The notes beneath the pieces are model-generated. The model saw nothing but the letters and a program-made list of their open reading frames with translations. It ran no database searches and was not told the DNA's origin. DNA of 64,000 nt from Rhizophagus irregularis (Eukaryota > Glomeromycota > Glomeromycetes > Glomerales > Glomeraceae), in the NCBI RefSeq assembly GCF_026210795.1, contig NC_089432.1, positions 4,712,001-4,776,000 of the forward strand. The letters are read 5' to 3'. The translations under genes were made by a program, and so were the position numbers. Below, in pieces: positions 13,701 through 25,600 of the stretch (position 1 is the stretch's first letter; every line of letters starts with the position of its first letter).

Positions 13701-13919
13701 ATTAAAGTTTTTGATTGCTCATAATAATAATCTAATTATTATATAAATTAGTAAATAATTAATAAATACTTTGAAAAAAAAACTGAAAAATCTCATTTTT
13801 ATAAAAAAAAAAGATTTACGATAAAGAACTTTATCTGTTATAAAAAAAACTGAACCAAATTAAAAAAGTAATATCGTCTCCCATTATTTTTTATTACATC
13901 TTTTCATTTTCCATTATCT

Positions 13920-14180
13920 CTTTTTCTCTCCTGTTTACTTCCCATCATTTCTTTTTGTCTCTCATCATTCCTTTTAGTCTCCCATCGCTTCTCTTCATCT
14001 TCCCATCAATTTTTTTCGTCTCCCATCACTCCTCTTCATTTTCCCATCACTCCTCTTCATCTACTCATCATTCCTTTTCATTTTTTTCGTCTCCCATCAC
14101 TCCTCTTCATCTCCCATCATGTCCTATTTCTCTTTTTGTTTCCTATCACTTCTCACTACTCTTTTTTACTCCCTTTCATC
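13920..14180 (+). repeat. pyrimidine-rich degenerate tandem repeat
   Basis: About ten imperfect copies of a 17-27-nt phrase related to CTCCCATCACTCCTCTTCAT. The plus strand is almost purely pyrimidine apart from CATCA. The reading frames through it (Ser/Phe/Leu/His-rich) are products of the repeat and are not called as genes. Confidence 0.7.
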
Positions 14181-14319
14181 TTCTATTACTTTCCATTACT
14201 CCATTGTTATTTCATTTTTTTTTATTAGCATCTTTCTCCTAGATCCTTGTAATTTACTTGTCTTTTTATTTATTGTTATTGTTTCTTTTATTTGTATCAC
14301 TTCATTAAAAATATGGTGA

Positions 14320-14960
14320 GTTTTTTCTTTAAAATCGTAAATGTGTGATTTAATTTTTAATATTTGCAAATAAAATTTCATTAGATAAGATTATTTTGAA
14401 TAAATATGGCTGCAAAAAAAATTTTTTTTAAAATATCTTAAATATCTTTTACGATAAAACTTTAAGTTTAGCCGATCAAACATTAGCTAAGTTAAAAAAA
14501 TCCAGCAGTCAGCCGATTAATAAATTTACTCTATATATTGTACATCATGTGATATATTTGAAAAAAACCCAGGTGACAAATTGACAATCACCTAGGTGAC
14601 GTTTAGCAATTCCCTTAAATTTTTACTATTTTACTTTAACTTATAATAAACCAAAATCTTGCCATTTCTCTATACTTAATTTACTCATTATAAATAGAAA
14701 ACACCATTTGTTCATTCATTTTATTTAAAAAAAAAACTAGATTTAAAAAATTTATTTATTTTAACAAAGCTTGTTTATAAGAGATCAAACAATTTGACAT
14801 TATATATATACAGATCACACTATATAGTTAATGATATCAGGTGCTCTTCATTTTAATAGTGATAATTTTTGCAATTGGTTGCTATGCTTAATTGTGTTAT
14901 CCTGGAAAAGAAGAAGAAAATTACTAATTCGGTTAGCATTTATGTGCTAAGTATAAGGTA
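14320..14960. other. spacer
   Basis: No gene is visible. 14570-14605 holds two CCAGGTGAC/CCTAGGTGAC phrases separated by a short palindromic spacer; their meaning is unknown. Confidence 0.4.
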
Positions 14961-14964
14961 CGTT

Positions 14965-15065
14965 TTTTATATATTTATATTTATATTGATATTGATATTG
15001 ATATTGAGTCAATATTGATATTGAGTTTAATATTGATATCAGATTGATATTGAGTCAATATCGTA
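14965..15065 (+). repeat. short tandem repeat (ATTGATATTG family)
   Basis: A run of TATTGATATTGATATTGAG units with the variant GAGTCAATATTG. It is a simple-sequence repeat with 6-nt and 10-nt periodicity, and no coding frame runs through it. Confidence 0.7.
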
Positions 15066-15349
15066 TGAACAGCGGTCATTTATATAGAGGAAAAAAAGAT
15101 TAAGAAAATTTTTATTGTTTATATATTTTTAAAGGCTTTTGTGTTCTATTAAAATAGAAAAATAATCCATCGTACCAAGACCAAATAACTGAAAAAATTT
15201 TTCTGTTCAGTATTTTAATTAATTGAAATTGTATATAAATATAATTGAAGAAAAAAAATAGTTTACCGGAAATGTTGTGTCCAGGGAGACCGAAATAACC
15301 ATCTAAAAAAGAATTTTGGATTTTTTTTGTAGGTGATTTTAACTTTTTT

Positions 15350-15560
15350 TTAAACAGAAGAGGGGAAGGATGAAAAAGAGGAAAGAACGAATTTGAAGAA
15401 GAAAAAGAATGAAGGAAATGGAAATGGAGAGAATAAAAAAAAAGAACGAAAAAAAGAGAACGAAGGGAAGGAAAATGGGAAAAGGAAATGTAATGTAAAT
15501 CCCGATAGATAAGCTTATAAGAAATTCGGTGAAGGAAAAATGGAAAAGGTGAAACTTCGT
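15350..15560 (-). repeat. purine-rich tract
   Basis: The plus strand is almost only A and G (AAGAGGAAAGAACGAA and variants), so the minus strand is a long polypyrimidine tract. Similar tracts lie at 19380-19620 and 21050-21880. At the downstream (minus-strand) side of this one, 15302-15267 is a 36-nt island bounded by AG and GTAAAC. Confidence 0.6.
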
Positions 15561-15639
15561 TGAAAAAAAATTTGTAAAAAAAAAAAAATTATCAATTTGA
15601 TAATCTATATCATGTGATGTTCGTCACTAGTTTTAGGAA

Positions 15640-16070
15640 TTAGGACATTTTTCCTTCAGATCGGGTCAACTGGCTAACCTTGACCTGAAACTTTTTCCAT
15701 TTTATCAACTCATTTATACATAATTTATAGGTATAATAGAAATATGAAATCGGAATCAAAATAATTGGAAACCTCACGATTTGCAATGATAATTTACCTA
15801 ATTAAATAGCAAAATATAAAATTTTATTTTATATATCATAAATGATTTCTATAGTTTTTTTATTTAGTAATAAAATACAATATAAAATATAATAACAGGT
15901 CACATATCAGGTCAAAAAAAAAAACAATTTTTTTTAATAAAAATCAGGTCAGGTTGGATCGGGTCGGGTCAAGTTATTTTTATATTCGGGTTGACACTAA
16001 CCCGATCTGAAAAAAATAAGACAGGTCAGGTTAAGTCAATTACCTGACCCTACCTGACCCATTTGGAGCT
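15640..16070. repeat. GGGTCAGGT-rich interspersed repeat
   Basis: Contains many copies of a GGTCAGGT/GGGTCGGGT phrase in direct orientation (15895-15975) and of its complement (ACCTGACC, ACCCGATC) at 15995-16060, giving inverted symmetry. It looks like the end of a dispersed repeat or small transposon. Exact borders and a target duplication were not found. Confidence 0.5.
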
Positions 16071-16359
16071 CTATTTAAAACACTAAAAGATTTGTTGGTT
16101 GCCGATCGTACTAAAATAGAAAAGCTTGATTTGAAATGTATTTATATAATCAGCAAATCAATACCAAAGATGGGGGATCAGCATCTTAAAATGGAAATCA
16201 CTCAAAAACTAATCTTATGTTAACGTTAAGTTAACGTTAACCTATCATGACATGTCAATCATTTCAAGTCATAACAATAACGTGACGCGCCACCCTCCCA
16301 CCCATAGGGTGATATTGCACTTATATAGAATGATCTTTCTTGCTTAATAATTATGGGAT

Positions 16360-17880
16360 AAAATTTTTAGCAAATCATGTGAAAACTAAATAATTTTTTT
16401 GTTAGCCAAAAATGATCAACAACCGGATGACAAATTTTAATATTATGTAAATAAACAATTTGTTTGTATTATTACTTATTTAAATATAGATACATTTTTT
16501 TTTATTTTGAACAAAAAAATAAACAATAATCAAATGGTAAATTTTCATTATCGTCGTCATTACATTATCGTTATAATTAAAGTTGCCTGCCGAAATTAGG
16601 GAGTTTCGGCATGTCAAAATTGTCAAAACTATTTTGACATGTCAAAATTGTCGAAACCTAAAAATATTACATTTCACGTAATAACTCAACGTCCAATGAT
16701 CGTAGAAAGATGCACCATAGCTCGTTGGAATCGTCTCATAACGACGAGTCGAATGGTAGTTAAATCGTCTTCCTACGATCACTGGATGCCGAGATAATAG
16801 ACGAAACGTCAAACGGCGCAGTAGCGCAAAATACAAAATGCCGATTTTTGACGTTTCGCTTAATATCTCGGCATCCAATAATCGTAGAAAGATGCACCAT
16901 AGCTCGTTGGAATCGTCTCATAACGACAAGTCAAATGGTGGTTAGATCGTCTTTCTACGATCACTGGATGCCGAGATATTGAGCGAAACGTCAAAAATCG
17001 GCATTTTGTATTTTGCGCTACTGCGCCGTTTGACGTTTCGTCTATTATCTCGGCATCCAATGATCGTAGAAAGATGATTTAACCACCATTCGACTCGTCG
17101 TTATGAGACGATTCCAACGAGCTATGGTGCATCTTTCTACGATCATTGGATGCCGAGTTATTACGTGAAACGTAATATGTTTAGGTTTCGACAATTTTGA
17201 CATGTCGAAACTATTTCGGCATTTCGGCATTTCTACAGGTTTTAGTTTCGACATTTCGACAATAGCCTGTAGAGTTTTGGCAGGCAACTTTAGTTATAAT
17301 GCTATCATGAAAATTTTTTCAGGGTAGTAATTCTAAAAATGATTAACAATCAGATAATAAAATTGTTGTTTATTATAATGTTATCATAAAATTTTTTTTT
17401 TCTCAACAATTGGATGATAAAATTAAATAAATGTTATATCAAGTAATTTTTTATTTTGAAACAAAACAATAAACAACAACTAAATGGTAAAATTTCATTA
17501 TCATTGTCTTATTATTATGATATTCAGTTATCATAATTTTCCAGAACTAAAAATGATCAGCAATCGGATAGTAGAATTGTTTTATTACAATATAATCGTG
17601 AAAAATTTTTTTCCAGAGCCGTAATTCCAAAAATGATGATAGTAAATATTAAATAAATGCTTTATCAAGTAATAAACAATCTTTCTGTATTGTTATTTAA
17701 AGTTAATCACATATTCTGATATATATATTTTTTTATTTTTAAACCAAAAAATAAACAACAATCAAGATAATTAACCTTAAAATGATTAACAAGTGAAATA
17801 ACTAAGCCAAAAATGATTAACAAGCAAAATAAACCGAAAATGATCATCCTTTACCAAATGAGAAAAAAATTATGTTAATA
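16360..17880. repeat. cluster of degenerate ~200-bp direct repeats
   Basis: Imperfect direct repeats marked by AAAAATGATCAACAACCGGA-like phrases occur at about 16410, 17335, 17550, 17630 and 17780. Each is followed downstream by TTTTATTTTGAA and AAACAACAA..CAAATGGTAA. The foldback element at 16574-17296 sits between two units and so appears to have inserted into the array. No coding potential is seen. Confidence 0.55.
16574..17296. mobile_element. 723-bp foldback/MITE-like element with nested palindromes
   Basis: The ends are inverted copies: TAATTAAAGTTGCCTGCC at the left and its near-perfect complement (one mismatch) at the right. Inside are three ~106-bp units starting TCCAATGATCGTAGAAAGATG and ending in the complement of that phrase. 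Units at about 16690 and 16871 are direct; the one at 17052-17156 is inverted. Between them lies a ~60-bp arm (16801-16860, containing GGCGCAGTAGCGC) whose inverse complement is at 16985-17045. The whole can fold into a cruciform. Its G+C content is clearly above that of the surroundings. It encodes nothing; reading frames across it are palindrome artefacts. The flanks are TA-rich, so a TA target duplication (Tc1/mariner style) is possible but not provable. Confidence 0.8.
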
Positions 17881-17899
17881 GCTAGTTAAGAGTAATTTC

Positions 17900-18570
17900 T
17901 CATTTTTTTTTATAGATATGTTAAATATAATCAAAAATTTTGCAAATAAAGTGAAAGTTATGGTTTGGCTAGAAAAGCCCGGCGAGCGAAGCGAGCCAAA
18001 TGAAATTGCATCATCATAATAAATCACATGAATATTTAATACACAATCACATGATCTACCAGTAATTTTTCCACCAGTTAAAATTTAGAAATTCTCTTTA
18101 AATCTTAAAAACTATTTATCATAATTATAATCCTGTATGGTAGTATAAACCAACTTAATTAAAAAAAAGTCAGAATTATTACAGTTCTAATTATACTATG
18201 ACTATAGCTCCCTGCCATGTTTAATGTTAACTTGTTTGGTGGTACCATTAGTTTGAATTATATTTTAATGTTTTAAAAAAATTCTTTTTTGTAATTACTA
18301 ATCATTTTTTCCTTTTTTTTTTAAAGTTTGGTACCTTTTTTTAGGTCTAATGATTCTTTGGATATTTTTTTAGGTTTGTCTGGCTTCCTAATGAACCACT
18401 ATAACTATTATAATTACTATTATGATAAAAAATGAATTGCATATTATTTATATTTTATTATTATTTTATTTTGTCAATGTAATGTAAAATCACTTGCTAT
18501 ACACAGCCTATGATTTCCCATTTACTACAAAATTCCAAATTAATGCTAATAACCATTCTAGACTTTATAT
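17900..18570. other. repeat-rich spacer
   Basis: No gene is visible. It contains a G+C-rich phrase at 17975-18000 (CCCGGCGAGCGAAGCGAGCC) that looks like part of a dispersed repeat, and T-rich stretches at 18260-18380. Confidence 0.4.
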
Positions 18571-18572
18571 AA

Positions 18573-20026
18573 CAGCCCAGTAAAAAGTTTATGTTGATTT
18601 TTTGTATAAAAAATGTAAGTTACAAATTTAATACGATTATGAGCATCCATTTGTACAGTATTTGTAAACAATTTGTAGTAAACTTGTAATGTTTTATATA
18701 GAATTCAAAGTAAATTCGTCACAAACTTGCAATGTTTTTATGTAACATTCAAAATAAATTTGTATATTATTTTTACATGTTTGATTTATTATTCGTATAT
18801 GAATTACTGTGTATATATGCATTTCATCATAATAAATAAACTAAGACGAAAAAAAAACTTACCATAACGGCATCCAAAGAGATTTGAAGAAATATCTATA
18901 AAAAAAAGAACTATTGATATCTGTTTGTTAATATTAAAGGAAAAATTTGAAAATTTGCGAAATGTCAACATCCAGGAGACCAAAAAGCCGCCTAAAAAAG
19001 AAAAAGAAATAAGTAACCACTATACTCCCACTAAAGTCCCGTCCATAGAGCTGAAGAACTGTCTAAAAGAAGAAAAATCAAAGTGTTAGAAAACATTTTG
19101 TTAAATAAACGTTTTATCAAAGAATAATTCAAAAAAAACCTCTACCCTACCAAATTGTTACGCCAAAATTCCACGTCCAAAAAGACCGTAAGAAGCATCT
19201 AAAAAAAAAGAAAAATTTGTTAAAATAGATAATTAAGATTTAAGAAAAAAAATTTCCTACCATTATTCCCACACGTCCAAATACTCGAAGTCTAAAAAAA
19301 AAGTAAGAAAAACAACTATTAGAATTGTTCATTAAAATTAAACAATTAAAAAAAAGATGAACTTACCGGAAATTTGCACCAAAGGAGAGAAATGCTTAAG
19401 ATTTCTTCAACAAAAAGTGCGAGAAAAGCGGGAAAAAAAAGAGAAGGAAATGTAAAAGTGAAGGGAAAAGGGAGGAAAGGAAAAGGAAAGAACAAGGGAG
19501 AGACGAAGGAAGGTACAAAGGGAAGTGAAAGGGCGAACGAACTGAAGGAAAAGGGAAGAATGTGAAAAAAAAGCAAAAAAAAAAGTTTAAAAAGAAAAAA
19601 AAAAGTTTAAAAGAAAAAAGTTTATCGAAGTCATCGAACTGCGGATTATATCATCACATACTGACATACACGTGATACATATTTTTATAACGCGAAAATC
19701 ATTACAAAAGTAGTCTGAAGATCAATATAATTATTTTTTAACTACACAAAAGTTAACAAAAAGTAAAATAATGGTGAAAGCGATGAAAAAATTGTACGAA
19801 TTTTGTTTAAATGAATATAATAAATAATAGTTACAAATTTAAAATATAAAAATTGTACAATTTCTGTTTATTAAATGTAATAAATCTTACAATAATTGTA
19901 CATTTAAATTTTACAAAAAAATAAAATTTGATTCAACTATACGAATACTGAATGAAAATTGGACAATAATTACAAAAACTAAACGAAAATTGTACAATTT
20001 CCATATGATGACTTTTTACTGGGCAG
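18573..20026. mobile_element. non-autonomous TIR element (GCCCAGTAAAAAGT ends)
   Basis: The left end reads CAGCCCAGTAAAAAGT and the right end reads ACTTTTTACTGGGCAG, so the two are inverted copies with one mismatch. The element is about 1.45 kb. Subterminal DNA is rich in TTACAA/TTGTAA phrases on both sides. The interior is A/G-rich on the plus strand and has a run of short splice-bounded islands on the minus strand (18863-19400). No transposase can be seen, and no clear target duplication was found, so the superfamily is not assigned. Confidence 0.6.
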
Positions 20027-20586
20027 CTTAGCAGAAAGGTATCTAATTTTCATAATTTAATTAGCCAGGCCCATGTGAAACACAGGCATCCAGCTAGTAT
20101 AAATATAATTTAATAAAATTACAATTTGAAAAAAAAAGATAATAAATATTAAAAGGAATTTGTTTTTTATTCTGAAATGCTATAATTTATTTAAAAACAA
20201 TATAACAAAATAATACAATAAAAACAATATACTAATTAATGTTATATAAAAATGAAAGATAATCATTTCATTGGTGCTTAATAATGTTATAGCCAGTTCT
20301 TTAGTGTTTACAAACGTAAACAAATGGAAAAGGGTAAGCAGAAGGTATATAGGTAGGCGGGTATAATCAATAAATAAACTATATGTATAAACACTTAATA
20401 AACAATCCAATCAGACATGTAGTATAGCACTGTACGTCAGCATATACTCCCAACACGAATAAAGGATAACAAATTTATATTTCATTAAATTCAAACAACA
20501 GTTTATTTAATATAATCATTAGAACCATTTTTATTAAGAAAACTCTTCTACTGAACTTGAACTTCATTCAACTCCATTTCGTGTTG
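20027..20586. other. spacer
   Basis: No gene is supported. The 76-codon minus-strand frame at 20180-20410 is hydrophobic and A+T-driven, with no recognisable motif. Confidence 0.4.
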
Positions 20587-20594
20587 CTACAAAT

Positions 20595-22254
20595 TAGGGA
20601 TTGGAAAAGATTTGATTAAAATCGTATCTATCGAAAATCGACAAGAATCGATTTTAAATCGATTATCGAATAAAAATCGAATCTATTTATTGTGGCGCAG
20701 TATCGTTAATAAATGTTTATTAATGACACAAGTTAGCATTTTGCAGTATTAAACAAGGAAGTATTACATCATTACGTGATGAAGCAGACGAACTCTTTGT
20801 TAGAATAATATGTATTACATCATTTGTAATCAAAATATCAAAAATTTTTTTTAAAGTAACTTTTAAAATGTAATGAAATTTTTATTTGCAAACTAAATAC
20901 TTACACGTTTATAATGATAATAATAATAATTTATTAATTAAAGATACGTTTTATTGATTAAAAATATAAATATTAACAATTTTTATTTATTTATTTATTT
21001 ATGGAAATAACAGAAATAATGAAAATAAAACGAAGAGAATGTGCAATAACAAAAAGAAGAGTAAGAAACAAAATATAATGAAAAAAATAATGAATGAAGA
21101 TCAACAAAAGAAGTGAAGGGAAGAACAAAATAAATGAAGAGGAATAAAAAGTAATGAAAGAAACAAAGGTGGAGTAAAAAAAATGAAAGAAGCAAAAGAG
21201 AGGTGAAAAAGGGATGAAAAAAACGAAGGGGATAAAAAGGAACGAAAAAAATGAAGGAGTGAAAAGGAATGAAAAAAACGAAGGGAAGCGAAAGGAACAA
21301 AAGAAAATGAAGGCCTTTATAACATATTTTCAGCCCACTTAAAGACAGAAAAAAATTTGCCAACTTCTCTGTCAATTTCTAATCATTTGCATACGCGATA
21401 TAAAACACGGGGAGTGAAAAGGAGTGAAAGAAACGAGGGACAAGCGAAAAGGAACGAAAAAAAATGAAGTGGAGTGAAAAAGAAATGAAAAATTAAGGAA
21501 ATAAAAGTAACAATGGAAACAAAAGATAAAAAAATAGTAGGGAATAAAAAAATGAAGGAAACCAACCGACCAAATAAAAACCATAAAATAAACGAAATAT
21601 GATAGACAAAATAAAAAAAATAATAAAAAAAAATAAAAGAAAGAACACACCGGGAAGAACTAAGGACCTAAAAGAAAACAAAATAAAGTTAGAAAGGAAA
21701 TGTAAGGAACAAAATATAAGAAACGAAGTGTAAGAGACAAAATAAAAAAAAAACAAAAACTTCAAAAAATCGTGACTATGTAATACTAAACACACCTTAA
21801 TTGCAAAGAGCAAAAGACTGAAAGGAGTAAGAACTTAAAGAGAATAAAATAAAGTTAGCAAGAAATAAAATATAAAAACAATAAAAGAAAAAAAAGAAAA
21901 ACATACCAGCTGAGCGAAGGGTTTAAAGTTGGGAAAGTACTAGAAATAATAAACAAATAAACATTTATTGATGATGACGTAATCGCGTAACCAATCAAAA
22001 ACGTGGGTGTGATCGGTGAATTTGACATTCTCAAATTATATTACTTTTAAAAAAATTCTATTATTATAAATAATCTTTTAAGTATAATTATAAATTTGCA
22101 CCGTAATTTGTATTTTTTGTGAAATATAAATTCGATTAGTTTCGATTATCAAAAATCGAAAATTGAATCTTAAAATTGATATTTGCGAAACGATTAATCG
22201 CGATTAATCGATTTTAAAATCGATTCCAATAATGGGAATCGATTCCAATCCCTA
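20595..22254. mobile_element. non-autonomous hAT-like transposon with 8-bp TSD
   Basis: The element begins TAGGGATTGGAA and ends TTCCAATCCCTA. It is flanked on both sides by the identical 8-mer CTACAAAT (20587-20594 and 22255-22262). An 8-bp duplication with TAGGG-type termini is the signature of the hAT superfamily. Subterminal regions carry many ATCGATT/AATCGAT phrases (20610-20690 and 22140-22240), which are plausible transposase-binding sites. The 1.66-kb interior is purine-rich on the plus strand and encodes no transposase; its hydrophobic minus-strand frames are polypyrimidine artefacts. The intact duplication suggests a fairly recent insertion. Confidence 0.85.
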
Positions 22255-22262
22255 CTACAAAT

Positions 22263-22673
22263 GCTCCACTATTTATAATTATTTTACTCTAATTAATTAA
22301 TGTTAAATATATTTAACATATTGCATATATTAAACATATTTAATACGTTGCATATGATAAATATGTTAAACATATCAAACATTTGTAACATTTGTAACAT
22401 TTGAAACATTGATCGTTATCTTGTGATTAAGTTGAATTTTGGTCACGTGATTGATCGATCGCTACAATAATTACTGCGATTTTGTAATAATTGATCTACA
22501 TTCCAGTTTGTTTGTCATATATGGTCATATATGCAATGATGCAATGTGATCAACGCTTTTGCACATAATGTATTTTGCATAAATATTATTACCATATTTA
22601 TATATACTAATAAAAAAAGAAAAGAAAAAAATATTTACTTTATCTTTTCCAGTTGGAGAACTTTGATATAGTA
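22263..22673. other. presumed promoter region of the second kinase gene
   Basis: Contains runs of ACATTTGTAACATTTG phrases (22380-22410) and paired TGATCGATCG. Just before the proposed start codon is a pyrimidine-rich stretch ending in CAG (22651-22652), so a 5'-UTR intron is possible. No distinct promoter element can be assigned. Confidence 0.3.
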
Positions 22674-25600
22674 ATGGACCAACGTATTAAAGGTACATCA
22701 AACAAGCTGAAATATTTTTTTATTTTATTATAAACAATCCATGTTTAATATTTTACATAATTCAACTAACTACATTCTTAATTTAAATAACTAGATTGTA
22801 AGTAATATATATATAATGTACAGTAAATAATTTTATATTATCTTTATATTTAACTAATTAATAATTGATAATACTACAGGGTGTAAGTTATATGATATCA
22901 TTTGTATTATTTATAATTTAAGCTAACTAATTTCTTTAAAAAAATTATTAAATAATATAGGGTGTAAGTTATTTATTTAATTCTACTATTACTTATTGTT
23001 ATTATATTTACATATAATTTAAACTATTTAATTTCTTTATTTAAAAAATTATTAAATAATATAGGGGGTAAGTTATTTATTTAATTCTATTATTATTGTT
23101 ATAATATTTACATATAATTTAAACTATTTAATTTCTTTATTTAAAAATTATTAAATAATATAGGGTGTAAGTTATTTATTTAATTCTATTATTACTTATT
23201 GTTATAATATTTACATATAATTTTAACTATCTAATTTCTTTATTTAAAAAATTATTAAATAATATAGGGGGTAAGTTATTTATTTAATTCTATTATTACT
23301 TGTTGTTATAATATTTACATATAATTTAAACTATCTAATTTCTTTATTTAAAAAATTATTTCGTAGATGGTAAGTTATTTATTTAATTCTATTATTACTT
23401 GTTGTTATAATATTTACATATAATATAAACTATCTAATTTCTTTATTTAAAAAATTATTAAATAATATAGAAAGTAAGTTATTTATTTAATTCTATTATA
23501 ACTTATTGTTATAATATTTGCATATAATTTTAACTATCTAATTTCTTTATTTATTTAATAGATTGTAAGTTATAAGTTATTTATTTAATTCTATTATTAC
23601 TTATTGTTATGATATTTACATATAATTTAAACTATCTAATTTCTTTATTAATTTAACAGATTGTAAGTTATAAGTTATTTATTTAATTCTATTATTACTT
23701 ATTGTTATAATGCTTACATATAATTTAAACTATTTAATTTCTTTATTTAAAAAATTATTAAATAATATAGGTAGTAAGTTATTTATTTAATTCTATTATT
23801 ACTTATTGTTATAATATTTACATATAATTTAAACTATCTAATTTCTTTATTTATTTAATAGATTGTAAGTTATAAGTTATTTATTTAATTCTATTATTAC
23901 TTATTGTTACATATAATTTAAACTATTTAATTTCTTTATTTAAAAAATTATTAAATAATATAGGAGTAAGTTATTTATTTAATTCTATTATTACTTATTA
24001 TTATAATATTTACATATAATTTAAACTATCTAATTTCTTTATTTAAAAAATTATTTCATAGATGGTAAGTTATTTATTTAATTCTATTATTACTTATTGT
24101 TATAATATTTACATATAATTTTAACTATCTAATTTCTTTATTTAAAAATTATTTCGTAGATGGTAAGTTATTTATTTAATTCTATTATTACTTATTGTTA
24201 TGATATTTACATATAATTTAAACTATCTAATTTCTTTATTAATTTAACAGATTGTAAGTTATAAGTTATTTATTTAATTCTATTATTACTTATTGTTATA
24301 ATGCTTACATATAATTTAAACTATTTAATTTCTTTATTTAAAAAATTATTAAATAATATAGGTAAGTTATTTATTTAATTCTATTATTACTTATTGTTAT
24401 AATATTTACATATAATTTAAACTATCTAATTTCTTTATTTATTTAATAGATTGTAAGTTATAAGTTATTTATTTAATTCTATTATTACTATTGTTACATA
24501 TAATTTAAACTATTTAATTTCTTTATTTAAAAAATTATTAAATAATATAGGAGTAAGTTATTTATTTAATTCTATTACATTAATATTATAATATTTACAT
24601 ATAATTTAAACTATCTAATTTCTTTATTTAAAAATTATTTTACAGATGGTAAGTTATTTATTTAATTTATTATTACTATTGTTATAATATTTACATATAA
24701 TTTTAACTATCTAATTTCTTTATTTAAAAATTATTTTGTAGATGGTAAGTTATTTATTTAATTCTATTATGTTTATTGTTATGATATTTACATATAATTT
24801 AAACTATCTAATTTCTTTATTAATTTAACAGATTGTAAGTTATAAGTTATTTATTTAATTCTATTATTACTTATTGTTATAATGCTTACATATAATTTAA
24901 ACTATTTAATTTCTTTATTTAAAAAATTATTAAATAATATAGGTAGTAAGTTATTTATTTAATTCTATTATTACTTATTGTTATAATATTTACATATAAT
25001 TTAAACTATCTAATTTCTTTATTTATTTAATAGATTGTAAGTTATAAGTTATTTATTTAATTCTATTATTACTTATTGTTACATATAATTTAAACTATTT
25101 AATTTCTTTATTTAAAAAATTATTAAATAATATAGGGAGTAAGTTATTTATTTAATTCTATTATTACTTATTATTATAATATTTACATATAATTTAAACT
25201 ATCTAATTTCTTTATTTAAAAAATTATTTCATAGATGGTAAGTTATTTATTTAATTCTATTATTACTTATTGTTATAATATTTACATATAATTTTAACTA
25301 TCTAATTTCTTTATTTAAAAATTATTTCGTAGATGGTAAGTTATTTATTTAATTCTATTATTACTTATTGTTATAATATTTACATATAATTTTAACTATC
25401 TAATTTCTTTATTTAAAAATTATTTCGTAGATGGTAAGTTATTTATTTAATTCTATTATTACTTTTGTTATAATATTTACATATAATTTTAACTATCTAA
25501 TTTCTTTATTTAAAAAATTATTTAATAGATTGTAAGTTATAAGTTATTTATTTAATTTTATTATTACTTATTGTTATAATATTTACATATAACTTTAACT

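Noticed and set aside
13955-14319. Ser/His/Phe-rich plus-strand frames
   Set aside because: Translation of a degenerate CCCATCAnTCCTCTTCAT repeat.
16642-17287. Three minus-strand reading frames of 66-80 codons in tandem
   Set aside because: They are translations of the nested palindromes of the foldback element; the shared peptide phrases follow from the repeated DNA, and no codon-level signal is seen.
19346-19576. Overlapping plus (Lys/Gly/Arg-rich) and minus (Phe/Pro/Leu-rich) reading frames
   Set aside because: Both are products of the same A/G-rich repeat, and neither has a family signature.
20995-21813. Hydrophobic Phe/Leu/Ser-rich reading frames of 60-126 codons, looking like membrane proteins
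   Set aside because: They come from the polypyrimidine strand of a purine-rich tract, where TTT, CTT and TCT give membrane-like peptides. Several frames overlap equally well, and no real domain is seen.
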